Assembly: GCA_044227505.1 (NCBI GenBank)
Contig: JBGAWP010000001.1
Span: 87,922 to 151,921 of the forward strand
Source: UBA7236 sp044227505
GTDB taxonomy: Bacteria; Bacteroidota; Bacteroidia; Chitinophagales; BACL12
DNA length: 64,000 nucleotides
Reading direction: 5' to 3'
Below the pieces are notes generated by a model. That model was not told the origin of the DNA. It worked only from the letters and a program-made list of their open reading frames with translations, and ran no database searches. Position numbers and translations under genes: made by a program. Each line of letters begins with the position of its first letter. Position 1 is the stretch's first letter. Positions 53,418 to 62,450 of this stretch are shown in pieces.

Positions 53418-55073
53418 TTAATTGCCGCTTTTTATAGTTTCCAACGCTTTTTCCAATACTTCATCCTTGCCCGCTCTAATACCATCAATTGTTGGATGTA
53501 CCTCAATGTCTGGAACTATACCTATTCTTTGTGTTTCAGTTCCATCAGGATAATAAACTCCAATACCTGTCATTGCGGTTTTAAATCCACCCGGAAGTAT
53601 AATAATGGATACGTTTCCATCCGCTCCTGCTGTTTGGCTGCCAATACCTATTACATCAGGAGCAGTTTTTAATGCCATTAAGGTAAATTCAGCATGGCTT
53701 TGGGTTGTTTCATTAAAAAGTAATACTACTTTTCCCTTATATGGATCTTTATTTTTCCCACCGCAGAAATATGGTTTCGTATATTGAAAAATTCCCGGAT
53801 AGGTAATATCAGGGTTTGAAAATTTTGCAAATGCACGACTTTGTGGGTTTAATACATCTGCAATTTTATACATGGTTCCGTTAGGATAATTTCTTACATC
53901 AAAAATGATCGCTTTAGTATTTTTTAATTTTCCCAGTACATTTTCAACCTGATGCTTTTTCAGATTTCCTAAATTCACATATCCAATATTATCTTCCAAT
54001 ACTTTATAGGTTACGCTATCATCTGGATTTTGCCACAGGTAATTAAATTCATAAAACATGTATCTGCTAATCGTTTTAGCAATGATATTGCCATCTCTCT
54101 CGAAAGTTACATTTACGGAATCTGTATTCCCTGTAAAAATGCCGTAATACATTTTTCTCAATTTTGTTGCGTTGTTGGATGCACAGATATATTTTGACTT
54201 TTCATTAATAATATCCACAATATTCACATCATTAACTTTTAAAAACACATCGCCGTATTGAATATCGTCTTTTTCACAAAGAGAATCATTGTAAAACCCT
54301 GTTACGATGGCTTTATCATCAATGATCTTATAAATAAACGGAGTCCATTTCATCCCAAAATATTGGAAAGTTTGGTTAGAGGAAAAGTTTGCATGGCTAT
54401 CATTAATTTTAGCTACTAACTCAAGTATTGCCATGTGATAATTTAATGTGTCTTGCGCATATTTGAATTTGGGGATCATTTCGTGGAGAACATCATTCCA
54501 ATCATCATCCATCAAATACTTGTACGGGAAAAAATAATTGATGATATTCCAATATCGCGAAAGCGTTAAAAGGCGCATTTCCGGTGTTGGATATATGGAG
54601 TCGTTGTAGGGTTTTTCATTGGAATACAATGTATTTCCTACAAACTTGGTTTTTTGAACATAATAATTATCTTTCAGATTTCTGTTTAATTGAATGTATT
54701 GCAATTGTTCAATTAAGTTATTTGTAAAAATGGAAGTATCTCCTAACCATTTGAGGTCTAAGTTGAATTTCAGGATATCAGGAATATTATTATCACATTT
54801 TTTGCAATTTTTAACATCACCTAAATCCCGGATCCATTCTGAATAATAGTTGTTTATTTCCTGTTTGGATGTTAACTTATCAATTGATTTTAGCCTGTTT
54901 ATAAATTCACTATCCCAGTCAATTTCGCCCTTTGCCACTTCAGGGTGATAATATTTTAGAAATCCCCATAATTTACAAAAGGTTGCGATCTTTTTGGTTT
55001 CGTTTGGAGAAGTTTTTGAAAACCCTGTGAAGGAAATTAAAATAAATGCGAATGTAAGTATAAGGGTTTTCAT
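53418..55073 (-). CDS. S41 family peptidase-like protein
   Basis: 551 residues with a signal peptide (FAFILISFTGFSKT). The N-terminal helical part (25-180) is followed by a PDZ-like segment (DIQYGDVFLKVNDVNIVDI) and the S41 core: AIIFDVRNYPNG, then VLLFNETTQSHAEF, then GIGSQTAGADGNVSII and YYPDGTETQRIGIVPDIEV. The nucleophile Ser is expected in QSHAEF. This is a tricorn/CtpA-type serine protease, most likely periplasmic or surface located. The substrate is unknown. Confidence 0.83.
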   Translation of the reverse strand: MKTLILTFAFILISFTGFSKTSPNETKKIATFCKLWGFLKYYHPEVAKGEIDWDSEFINRLKSIDKLTSKQEINNYYSEWIRDLGDVKNCKKCDNNIPDILKFNLDLKWLGDTSIFTNNLIEQLQYIQLNRNLKDNYYVQKTKFVGNTLYSNEKPYNDSIYPTPEMRLLTLSRYWNIINYFFPYKYLMDDDWNDVLHEMIPKFKYAQDTLNYHMAILELVAKINDSHANFSSNQTFQYFGMKWTPFIYKIIDDKAIVTGFYNDSLCEKDDIQYGDVFLKVNDVNIVDIINEKSKYICASNNATKLRKMYYGIFTGNTDSVNVTFERDGNIIAKTISRYMFYEFNYLWQNPDDSVTYKVLEDNIGYVNLGNLKKHQVENVLGKLKNTKAIIFDVRNYPNGTMYKIADVLNPQSRAFAKFSNPDITYPGIFQYTKPYFCGGKNKDPYKGKVVLLFNETTQSHAEFTLMALKTAPDVIGIGSQTAGADGNVSIIILPGGFKTAMTGIGVYYPDGTETQRIGIVPDIEVHPTIDGIRAGKDEVLEKALETIKSGN

Positions 55074-55140
55074 TAAACAGAAGTGTTAATATTAGCTTTT
55101 CACATAAATGGGTAATAATTTGAAGACAAAATTATATTGT

Positions 55141-55536
55141 TCATAGCACTTTATTCTTATCGGCTCTATGTGGAATTGTTGAAATCTGAAAATCATCTTC
55201 ATATATAATATATCCGGGATTTGTTCTTTTTATTACGTCAACCTGCATTTCATATTTTTCTAAAATTTCTTTAATTGCATACATCTGCTTTAAATGTTCG
55301 GTAGCACTACTTTTAAACCAGGATAAGGAAACATTTGCCGGATTTTTACGTGTTGAATTTGAAAGCCTATCTGGCTTTTTTAAGTTAAGGCTAAACCATT
55401 TTACAAGCTGTTCGAGATTCTTTTTATCGTATTCAAAGATAAGATCACCAACTCTTAAAAATTCGGCAGCACTGAAAATGCCGGTTTCTAGTTGATTTTT
55501 TTCATTTTTGAACCGGGTTATGAACCGTATATACAT
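55141..55536 (-). CDS. Hypothetical protein
   Basis: 131 residues, basic, no signal peptide. MYIRFITRFKNEKNQLETG and LNLKKPDRLSNSTRKNP are visible. The sequence has no domain I recognise. It is the last gene before a hairpin at 55541-55583 that may end transcription of the gene upstream. Confidence 0.55.
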   Translation of the reverse strand: MYIRFITRFKNEKNQLETGIFSAAEFLRVGDLIFEYDKKNLEQLVKWFSLNLKKPDRLSNSTRKNPANVSLSWFKSSATEHLKQMYAIKEILEKYEMQVDVIKRTNPGYIIYEDDFQISTIPHRADKNKVL

Positions 55537-55540
55537 ATAT

Positions 55541-55583
55541 AATTTTCCATTTTCCGTTCTATCGAACAGGAAAATGGAAAATT
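55541..55583 (-). terminator. Hairpin between two minus-strand genes, candidate terminator
   Basis: AATTTTCCATTTTCC (55541-55555) and GGAAAATGGAAAATT (55569-55583) are perfect reverse complements, and GTTC/GAAC extends the stem inside (one bulged A). It is 34 bases past the stop of the gene at 55617. Confidence 0.65.
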
Positions 55584-55616
55584 ACCTCCTTTTTTTTCAA
55601 ATGCAGGAATACTACA

Positions 55617-56051
55617 TTATTTATTTTTTGTGACCGGTATATCTGAAACTATCTGCCATTTGCCTTTTGAATTCAGAATGTAGGTTTGATATGTCGTAAA
55701 AAGCATTTTATCCGATTCAAATACTACTTTGGCAGTTGCAACATATTCGTTGATATCCAGGTTCTGGATCTCCATGCTGCGTTTTTCACCTCCTATCTTT
55801 CCGGCAGTTAAAAGGGAAATATACTTTTCTTTCGACAAAACAGTTGTTTTATCAGGTGTTGGAAAATGCAAAGCAACTACCCTGAAATTTTCATTCAGTA
55901 AGGATTCTAATAGTAACGTATCTCTTTTTTCAACTGCTGATGAAAAATTAGTTACAAGAGTACTGATCTCTTCTTTTGCCTTATTTGTGTTTTGTCCGAA
56001 TAAGGTTGCGCTTACAAGTATTAACATAATTGTTAGTTTTAAAGATTTCAT
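55617..56051 (-). CDS. NTF2-like exported protein (DUF4440 type)
   Basis: 144 residues. Signal peptide MKSLKLTIMLILVSATLFGQ. The mature part has the DUF4440/NTF2 plan: VEKRDTLLLESLLNENFRVV, then AKVVFESDKMLFTTYQTYIL and NSKGKWQIVSDI. Periplasmic. The role is unknown. Confidence 0.75.
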   Translation of the reverse strand: MKSLKLTIMLILVSATLFGQNTNKAKEEISTLVTNFSSAVEKRDTLLLESLLNENFRVVALHFPTPDKTTVLSKEKYISLLTAGKIGGEKRSMEIQNLDINEYVATAKVVFESDKMLFTTYQTYILNSKGKWQIVSDIPVTKNK

Positions 56052-56150
56052 AATATGTTTTTTTTTATCGTATCAGTTTATTCTGATGCAATGTAAAATT
56101 GTAGCGCTGCGTAATATGGAACCTGAGACAATTGTCACAAAATGCAAGTT

Positions 56151-56744
56151 TTACTTTTTCCTTCTTATTCTTGTAAGTGTTTCCCTTGTTACGCCAAGGT
56201 AAGATGCGAGTTGTGATAAACTTACCCTTTGAAGTAATAAGGGGTTGTGTTGAAGGATATAATTATACCGTTCTGTCGGAGAATAAATTTTAAAAAGATT
56301 GCTGTGTTCTTCCTGAGTAATTAATAGTTGTTCTAAAAGTTTTCTTCCAAACGATTCAAATTCAGGAGACACCTTATAAAGGTCAAGTAATTTGTCCTTA
56401 TCGAATTCGAAGATGGTGGAATCTTCACCGGTTATTATATTAGTATCTGATGCTAAATTAGATCTTAAACTCTTTAAATTAGTGGTAAAATTATTTTCAA
56501 AAGTGAAATCGGTGTTAATTTCCACACCATCCTTTTCTACATAGGTACGTAAATAACCTTTTTCAACAAATACAATTGTTTTACAAACCCTTCCTTCTCT
56601 TAATATCAGTTTTCCTTTTTTGAGATCTGTAGCAACAGTTATCTCGAACAGTTTGTTTATACTTTCCGGAGCAATATCTGTAAATCCGGTTATTTTTTTA
56701 TATAGCAGAGTTTGGTTATGGTCTGTCATATTGTATAAAGTCAT
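56151..56744 (-). CDS. Crp/Fnr family transcriptional regulator
   Basis: 197 residues, no signal. A cNMP-binding-like barrel (about 20-130, LKKGKLILREGRVCKTIVFV) is followed by a HTH with LSQLASYLGVTRETLTRIRR at the C-terminus. The GE-Arg cassette of true cAMP receptors is not evident (NIITGEDSTIFEF), so it is the stress-type subgroup common in Bacteroidota. ATG 56729 (MTDHNQ) is a possible start. Regulates unknown neighbours. Confidence 0.83.
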   Translation of the reverse strand: MTLYNMTDHNQTLLYKKITGFTDIAPESINKLFEITVATDLKKGKLILREGRVCKTIVFVEKGYLRTYVEKDGVEINTDFTFENNFTTNLKSLRSNLASDTNIITGEDSTIFEFDKDKLLDLYKVSPEFESFGRKLLEQLLITQEEHSNLFKIYSPTERYNYILQHNPLLLQRVSLSQLASYLGVTRETLTRIRRKK

Positions 56745-56779
56745 TTTTAATAACTGTTGCTGTTTGTATTATATATTAT

Positions 56780-57283
56780 TTATGGATATAAATAAGGTTC
56801 CTTATTCACAACCATTTTTCTAATATTTTCCAACACTCTTTTCATATATGTTCTCCAAAATGTTTTGGTAAAGAGCCAGTTTAGGGGATATAGTATTCCT
56901 ATGTCAGAATGTAAAGTATAAGTATATTCCACCAATATTTTATTAGGCTCCAGTTCTGTTGTTTTCCATTCGCCTGTAAACTTTGAAAATCCCAGCATCC
57001 ATGCTTGAAAATCGCTTACTTCAATTTTCCAATATTTATTTTCTATACGTTCAATTACTTTATCTACAGAGGCAAATCCGCCTTTCTGTGAAATGGATTT
57101 AGCAACAAATACCTTTTTAGTGGATCCCGGTTTGCCCCAATTTTCATCATCGGTTACATGTGTTACTTTTGGCATAATTCCGTAACCGGTATGCACCTTT
57201 GATACATCACATAACATGGGTGTTTTAAAAGCTCTTTCAAGGGAACAGTTGTAGATCGTTTCAATTTTAATTTTTGTTATCAT
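56780..57283 (-). CDS. SRPBCC / START-like ligand-binding protein
   Basis: 167 residues. MITKIKIETIYNCSLERAF with TPMLCDVSKVHTGYG and a C-terminal amphipathic helix (WRTYMKRVLENIRKMV) fit the helix-grip fold of SRPBCC proteins. No enzyme motif. It lies 35 bases upstream of the Crp/Fnr gene start on the same strand. Confidence 0.75.
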   Translation of the reverse strand: MITKIKIETIYNCSLERAFKTPMLCDVSKVHTGYGIMPKVTHVTDDENWGKPGSTKKVFVAKSISQKGGFASVDKVIERIENKYWKIEVSDFQAWMLGFSKFTGEWKTTELEPNKILVEYTYTLHSDIGILYPLNWLFTKTFWRTYMKRVLENIRKMVVNKEPYLYP

Positions 57284-57376
57284 ATCGTTTATAATGTCTT
57301 GTTTCCTCTGAATTTTATATACATACTATAAAAAAATTTATTGAAACATGCGCTGCGCTGATTTAATCTCCATTTT

Positions 57377-57709
57377 TCAGAAATGTAGAATTTTTGCTTT
57401 TTCTAATAATTTTTTCCCCTCTTTCCAGGTAGGCAAAACTTCGGCATCATAAGTGTAGGTTCTGATCTCCTTTGCGATCTCTTTGCTTTTTTTCATCGCA
57501 TCCTGATGTGCTCCACTCCTTGCAAAATCTTTTAATTCCGCTTCATTGTTCCAAAGTGTCATTGTATAATGTTTTGTCCAGAAGCCGGTGCTTTGATAAG
57601 CGATGTTATTGGTCGACTTCAACTGCTTAATAATTTTTAAGGCGCGTGACGATAATAGAAAGAATTTGAATGGCCCTTTTAGTTCAATTGATGTAATTGT
57701 GACTTTCAT
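57377..57709 (-). CDS. DUF3291-like dimeric barrel protein
   Basis: 110 residues. KVTITSIELKGPFKFFLLS followed by ALKIIKQLKSTN and FWTKHYTMTLWNNEAELKDF matches the ferredoxin-like dimeric barrel of DUF3291 / antibiotic-monooxygenase relatives. The His of the TKHYTMTLW strand is conserved in the family. No function is known. A TAATTTTG element 13 nt upstream supports its own promoter. Confidence 0.7.
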   Translation of the reverse strand: MKVTITSIELKGPFKFFLLSSRALKIIKQLKSTNNIAYQSTGFWTKHYTMTLWNNEAELKDFARSGAHQDAMKKSKEIAKEIRTYTYDAEVLPTWKEGKKLLEKAKILHF

Positions 57710-57722
57710 AGTGCGATTTTTG

Positions 57723-57730
57723 CAAAATTA
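57723..57730 (-). promoter_or_regulatory. Candidate -7 element (TAATTTTG)
   Basis: Minus-strand TAATTTTG fits TAnnTTTG, 13 nt before the DUF3291-like ATG at 57709. It is the only clear promoter of this type I found in the 48-64 kb gene mosaic. Confidence 0.4.
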
Positions 57731-57802
57731 GTTGTTTACTACCGTAATGCAGAATTATAGTTTTTGATTGTGTAACTTAAACACAATCGATTCTTATCAT
57801 TT

Positions 57803-58162
57803 TCATATCCTATCCAAATTCTCTTTTGTAAATTCTCCCCTAACATCACCGGTATTCAAGGTGGTATTTGGTTCAAACAGCATCACCGAAACCTCCTTTT
57901 CCGCTACTGGTTTGTGTTCAACTCCTCTCGGCACAATTAGAAATTCATTTTCCTTAAGTTCTACTGTTTTGTCGCGAAATTCCATTTTAAACGAACCTTT
58001 CAACACTAAAAACATTTCGTCTTCATGGTCGTGCTTATGCCATACAAATTCTCCTTGGAATTTAACTAATTTGATATGTTGTCCGTTTAGCTCCGCCACT
58101 ATTCTCGGGTTCCAATGGTCGTTGAAGAAGGATAGTTTTTCGTTGATATTAATTTTGTCCAT
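57803..58162 (-). CDS. Cupin domain protein
   Basis: 119 residues, a single cupin barrel. The metal motif is WHKHDHEDEMFLVLKGSF (HxH...E) with a second motif NEFLIVPRGVEHKP. Substrate unknown. It has no signal peptide and lies between two minus-strand genes at 93 and 24 bases. Confidence 0.85.
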   Translation of the reverse strand: MDKININEKLSFFNDHWNPRIVAELNGQHIKLVKFQGEFVWHKHDHEDEMFLVLKGSFKMEFRDKTVELKENEFLIVPRGVEHKPVAEKEVSVMLFEPNTTLNTGDVRGEFTKENLDRI

Positions 58163-58186
58163 TCCAGATAATTTTAGGCAATTTAT

Positions 58187-58642
58187 TTATTTCAAAACTT
58201 CATATCTAATTGTATCACTTGTTTTAAACTTTTTTTCTATATACCAGGTAATGAGGGCTTTGAATGTCAGATCATTTACTTGTCTTTCAGGGATACTAAA
58301 ATTTGGAAAATTCAGCTTGATTTTATTCATCGTCAGTAGCTCAATTGTTTTTAAGGGCAACCAGATAGGTAGGTATAATAAGTTTAGAAGAACAGCTGAT
58401 GAACCAAATAACTCACCTTCAGAATAAAAATGTTTGGAATATTCAAAATCCTGATGATCAAGTTCGAAAGTAGCGACAAATTTTTCAAGTAATTCATAGT
58501 TGTCATCGCCATACAACCCAAGGTCAGCTTCCACTTTATTGTTGAGGGAAGTTACCTTGGTATGTCCGTGATTGTCTAGAAAAGTTTTAACAATAATGTA
58601 GGCAATCCTAAGTTTAGCAAATTCTACTTGTATGGTTTGCAT
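58187..58642 (-). CDS. DUF1493 family protein
   Basis: 151 residues. The TKVTSLNNKVEADLGLYGDDNYELLEKF-type region (quoted in part) resembles the DUF1493 signature, a fold likened to acyl carrier proteins (LGLYGDD at the position of the carrier helix); the Ser of a carrier protein is absent. A short hydrophobic stretch (SSAVLLNLLYLPIWLPL) follows. It lies 2 bases after the YdeI gene and is probably translated with it. Confidence 0.72.
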   Translation of the reverse strand: MQTIQVEFAKLRIAYIIVKTFLDNHGHTKVTSLNNKVEADLGLYGDDNYELLEKFVATFELDHQDFEYSKHFYSEGELFGSSAVLLNLLYLPIWLPLKTIELLTMNKIKLNFPNFSIPERQVNDLTFKALITWYIEKKFKTSDTIRYEVLK

Positions 58643-58644
58643 AT

Positions 58645-59202
58645 TTAAAGCAGTCGTTTTTGTTCTCCACTAAATTTAATTGTTTTTTCAAGCCGCGATA
58701 GTCTGGTTTTTTCCTGTTTTGCACTCATTATCCAATGAATGATCACTTTTTTGTAAGATGGCGTTTGTTTATCAAAAAATTCCCACGAAGCTTTGTTCTT
58801 TTTAAATTGTTTTTTGTACACTTGACTTAGATCAACAGGTGCATTTTCGTATGAATAAATGCCGGATCTGTTTTCCAATCTCCATTCATATGCTTTTTGT
58901 CCTTCAGGCATCATTAATCCAAGCTTCGTAAGCTCTTCTACTTTTTTAATATTGATCTCGCTCCAATTACTGTTCTTTTTTCGCGGTGTGAATCGGTTGC
59001 AGTAACTATCCTTGTCTATGGAATTTCTGACACCATCTATCCATCCAAAACAAAGCGCTTGATCAACAGCTTGCGACCAGGTAATAGATTTTTTCCTTGT
59101 TGCGATCTTATAAAATCCTACGTATAATTCAGTTTCCGTTTTGTGGTTTTTTTGTAGCCACTTTCTGAAATCAGCGGGTGTTGGGAAAAATATCGGTGTC
59201 AT
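58645..59202 (-). CDS. YdeI/OmpD-associated family protein
   Basis: 185 residues. TPADFRKWLQKNHKTETEL, then SITWSQAVDQALCFGWIDG, then NSIDKDSYCNRFTPRKKNS followed by NWSE is the YdeI family signature (the SWSEAVDEALCFGWIDG and FTPRK motifs). Family members are linked to envelope or antimicrobial-peptide tolerance in some bacteria, but the mechanism is unknown. The 2-base gap to the DUF1493 gene suggests an operon. Confidence 0.83.
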   Translation of the reverse strand: MTPIFFPTPADFRKWLQKNHKTETELYVGFYKIATRKKSITWSQAVDQALCFGWIDGVRNSIDKDSYCNRFTPRKKNSNWSEINIKKVEELTKLGLMMPEGQKAYEWRLENRSGIYSYENAPVDLSQVYKKQFKKNKASWEFFDKQTPSYKKVIIHWIMSAKQEKTRLSRLEKTIKFSGEQKRLL

Positions 59203-59344
59203 TATATTAGTAAAACCTGTTTATTTAATTGTACCTAATTGAAGAGCTAAAGTTAAGAATTGTTTAAGTAGAGAAAATAATAATTTTAAATATCTGATAC
59301 TATATATATCCGTTGATGTTTTACTGATTGTTTATAACTTATAT

Positions 59345-59917
59345 TTAATACTCTTTGGGTTTAATGATCTCTTTTCCATCCTGATCCCAGTAATGCCATT
59401 CGGAGCCTGTAAATGCTTCATATATAGTCTCTGTGCCACAACTATTAAATACTTTCCTTTCTGAATGTATGTACAACCCCTTCGCCTCAAGCTGGCTATT
59501 AACATGAAAGTAACTCCAGATTCCACTTTTAATATTGTACCCGCTGACTGTAGGTCCTGCAACTTGACACCAAATTGTTGCACCTATTGAATAATTTCCA
59601 ATATACTGCAATTGTCCATTGGGATGGTAACCTTTCCATTCGCCAATTTTTCTGTTATTATATTGCATAAATGGATCCAGAATAATTAAACCGATTGAGT
59701 AATTATTTGAACTATCAATTATGGTATCTGGCATAACATAAAAATTTTGATACCTTTCCACTTGATAATAATCGTTATCAGCAAGCCAGATTTTCACGTC
59801 TAAGGAATCAAGATTTCCATTTTTATAATTCTCATTAATTATCCTGACTACTTCCTCTTGAGTTTGAGAATAGATAAATAAGGGTGAAAATAATATAAAT
59901 GTAAAAATTGCTTTCAT
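59345..59917 (-). CDS. Exported MORN-like repeat protein
   Basis: 190 residues from ATG 59917, giving MKAIFTFILFSPLFIYSQTQ as signal peptide; the frame extends to 59971. The mature protein has YHPNGQLQYIGNYSIG, IKSGIWSYFHVNSQLEAKGL and EWHYWDQDGKEI, MORN-variant units like those of the 1537 gene. Function unknown. Confidence 0.68.
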   Translation of the reverse strand: MKAIFTFILFSPLFIYSQTQEEVVRIINENYKNGNLDSLDVKIWLADNDYYQVERYQNFYVMPDTIIDSSNNYSIGLIILDPFMQYNNRKIGEWKGYHPNGQLQYIGNYSIGATIWCQVAGPTVSGYNIKSGIWSYFHVNSQLEAKGLYIHSERKVFNSCGTETIYEAFTGSEWHYWDQDGKEIIKPKEY

Positions 59918-60017
59918 TTTTGAAGTTGAATGAAATAAGATTGATCTGCAATAGATCAAAGGTATTCCCAATTCTTTATTTATAAGTAATGAAGGTATAA
60001 TAGAATATCAAGTAAAG

Positions 60018-60635
60018 TTAGTCTTTTTCCCATTTCCTGTTTGTTGTTCCTTCTTGTTTTTTTACTTCCCAGTTATTTTCAGAAGCTTTCTCCACCAGCG
60101 GTTTTCTCAGTTTTTTAGGATAAAATATTTTCAAATAGGTTCTGTTATGAGAGAATTGTTTTACAATACCCAACTGACTTAAAATGTCATAAGTGGCAGC
60201 ACCACAACGCATGCCAATAAAGGCATAATCATAGGGTGTTTGATTTGTGTATTGATTTATAATACTGTCGAGTTGCAATTTTTGTTTTTGCGAAATAGGT
60301 ATGCTAACCGACAATTTTTTAACTTCTTCTGAATTCCCTCCGAATATTTCCCAAAACGATTCTAAAGTATGCAGGGCAAACCTACTATTGCAGTCGTCAT
60401 TTTTTGCGAAATAATGAAAATCACCGGAAGGCACAAAATCAACTACTTTATTGGAATCAAATTCAATTCCAACATGTCCGCCAAGTTTTCCGCCAAACCA
60501 TTTTGATTCTACATCCTTAAACTCCCGTTTGGGTTTTGAGCCATACAGGAAATGGACTTTAATGTATATGCTGTCATTAGCAAATATTTGTATGCATGGC
60601 AACATAAATAACAAAACAAATAGAAATTTTTTCAA
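60018..60635 (-). CDS. Exported protein with possible permuted papain (NlpC/P60-like) fold
   Basis: 205 residues. Signal peptide MKKFLFVLLFMLPCIQIFA. The region WFGGKLGGHVGIEFDSNKV has a candidate catalytic His, and YAFIGMRCGAATYDIL, 110-130 residues later, has a candidate Cys. His before Cys and the surrounding GGHVGIE and RCGAA patterns match circularly permuted NlpC/P60-type (YiiX-like) peptidases. This is a motif guess; the family is not certain. Confidence 0.5.
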   Translation of the reverse strand: MKKFLFVLLFMLPCIQIFANDSIYIKVHFLYGSKPKREFKDVESKWFGGKLGGHVGIEFDSNKVVDFVPSGDFHYFAKNDDCNSRFALHTLESFWEIFGGNSEEVKKLSVSIPISQKQKLQLDSIINQYTNQTPYDYAFIGMRCGAATYDILSQLGIVKQFSHNRTYLKIFYPKKLRKPLVEKASENNWEVKKQEGTTNRKWEKD

Positions 60636-60740
60636 AGTCTGCTGAAATTTGTTTTTATAGTAACGGTTTGTTTATAAATTGTAGTGTAAATTTTATGAAT
60701 TAAATTTTCACGAATGAAAGGTAAATTCATTGCAGTTACA

Positions 60741-61295
60741 TTACTTCAGAATCTTCTTTTTTATGATCTCATTGGAAAAATCTGTTTTATAAGATATTTC
60801 GATGGAATTTGTATTCTCCTTTATTTTTATTGTTTCAAAGTCAATAGGGCCATCCGATTCGAATCTTCCGTATTCAGCCTCAAAAAATAATAATTTTCGT
60901 TCTTTCATTTGGTAACTGCAACAAGTAGCCAAAAATCCGCCGTAAGGATTTGATATTATTATTCCGTCTTGTTCGAATTCCTTTTGATCGGGGATAATTG
61001 GAAATAGAATTATTGATAATACTATAGCTCCAAATATTCCCCTGAATAATATCCCGGCGATTAACATTGCACAAGCGATTGGATAAATAGCATAGTAAAA
61101 AATTATCTTTTTAAAAGGCAGTAAAAAAAGGAAAAATAAAGTAATTCCGCTCAATACAGCGATGAGTTCCACAGTTAACTCAACCCTGCTTTCCAGGCTA
61201 AACTCAGTTAATTCGTTTAACAAGTAGTTAAATATTGCAAGTAATAAAGTGCTGAAATGTATCTTGGTCAATAATATATTAAATTTGGTTTTCAT
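60741..61295 (-). CDS. Hypothetical membrane protein
   Basis: 184 residues with about four hydrophobic helices in the first 110 residues (for example ELIAVLSGITLFFLFLLPFK and IFYYAIYPIACAMLIAGILF) and a soluble C-terminal part (Gln-Lys-Glu-Phe-Glu to end) of about 75 residues. No family is recognised. Confidence 0.6.
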   Translation of the reverse strand: MKTKFNILLTKIHFSTLLLAIFNYLLNELTEFSLESRVELTVELIAVLSGITLFFLFLLPFKKIIFYYAIYPIACAMLIAGILFRGIFGAIVLSIILFPIIPDQKEFEQDGIIISNPYGGFLATCCSYQMKERKLLFFEAEYGRFESDGPIDFETIKIKENTNSIEISYKTDFSNEIIKKKILK

Positions 61296-61410
61296 AGAGT
61301 ATAAGAATCGATTTGGGACGTTACATTGGCGAAAAAATGATAAATTATACTGAATAAATTTATACGTATTTTGTTAATAGATAGTTATTTTTCTTACTAT
61401 CGAACGTTTT

Positions 61411-61641
61411 TTAAAATTCAAAAGTTATAGGTAAATTGGTCAAAGAATAAGTTTCATTTAAGACCGAGGCATTATTAAATTTCGTTTTTAAATCCGTTAC
61501 TTCACCGTACGCCTCATGTATGTGTCCGCAAATGTGAAATTTTGGGTTTAGTGCCTTCACTGTTTCTAATAGGTCTTTGCAACCAACATGTGCACCACCT
61601 GCTGTCAAATCTAGTTTGCCATATACTGGTCCATGTGTGAT
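61411..61641 (-). pseudogene. 3' remnant of a metallophosphoesterase gene
   Basis: Minus-strand 61641 to 61411 encodes ITHGPVYGKLDLTAGGAHVG, then CKDLLETVKALNPKFHICGH and IHEAYGEVTDLKTKF. THGP and CGHIHEAYG are the last two metal motifs of calcineurin-like phosphoesterases. The nucleophile and metal residues of the N-terminal half are missing: a TAG precedes residue ITHGP (61642-61644). The fragment is cut at the 5' side. It sits between an intact metallo-beta-lactamase gene and a membrane protein gene. Confidence 0.8.
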
Positions 61642-61718
61642 CTAAAAATACAAAATTTAAGTGTATCGACAATTATTCAAGAAGAATGTCATACCGGGGC
61701 ACAAATTTGTTGGTAGTG

Positions 61719-62450
61719 TTAATTTTTCCTTTTCAGTTTCCTTGCCAACTTGATTGAATGGTTTAATGAGTTTACATTATTCCAATCGTGATGTGAAACG
61801 ATGATAAATTTTGGGTCAGGACATTTTTTCTGTACGTTTATAAGCGTTGTTTCATATTCCGAAATATTAGCATCTCCTAAATAACCTAAATCTTCAGCGT
61901 CTGCTCCTTTAATTAAACAGCCTCCATACAGTATTTTTTCGTTGTTAAACCAAATTACTATGTTGTCTGCCGTATGTCCTTGTCCGGGATAATATGTTTC
62001 AAATGTATACTGTGCAATATTAAATATTGTATCATTTTCAATTAAGTATTCTGCTCTTTTTTTACCATTCTTTTTGGAAAATTCGTCTGTTAATCTGGTG
62101 GTGTAAGTTTTAATTCCTTGTTTTTTATAATATTCTAATCCCTCTGTTCTGTCGTTATGCCAATGTGTTGCAATGCACAAGATCACATTTTTGTTGTGTT
62201 TCAATTGTATACTGTCGAGCAGAGGTTGAAATTGTGTTGTGTCCCAGGGTGTATCAAATAATATTCCACCATTATTAGTTATTAGATACATACCATTTGC
62301 CGGTAATTTAATTCCTTCATAGTCATTGTAAGTTGTATAGATATAAAAGTCGTCAATAAGGTGCGAAATTTTTAGTTTTGGTGCATCTGTCTGTCCAAAA
62401 ATATTGGCAAACGAAAAAATTAACGGAATAGTAAATAATATTGTTTTCAT
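61719..62450 (-). CDS. Subclass B1 metallo-beta-lactamase
   Basis: 243 residues with a signal peptide (MKTILFTIPLIFSFANIFGQ). All six zinc ligands of subclass B1 are in place: HWHNDR (His96, His98, Asp100), GQGHT (His159), GGCLIKG (Cys178) and VSHHDW (His220), numbered on this protein. NGMYLITNNGGILFDTPWDT is the family lead-in, and GDANISEY follows. It should hydrolyse beta-lactams, probably including carbapenems, in the periplasm. It sits in a mosaic of unrelated genes with no mobile-element genes adjoining. Closest type cannot be named without a search. Confidence 0.9.
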   Translation of the reverse strand: MKTILFTIPLIFSFANIFGQTDAPKLKISHLIDDFYIYTTYNDYEGIKLPANGMYLITNNGGILFDTPWDTTQFQPLLDSIQLKHNKNVILCIATHWHNDRTEGLEYYKKQGIKTYTTRLTDEFSKKNGKKRAEYLIENDTIFNIAQYTFETYYPGQGHTADNIVIWFNNEKILYGGCLIKGADAEDLGYLGDANISEYETTLINVQKKCPDPKFIIVSHHDWNNVNSLNHSIKLARKLKRKN

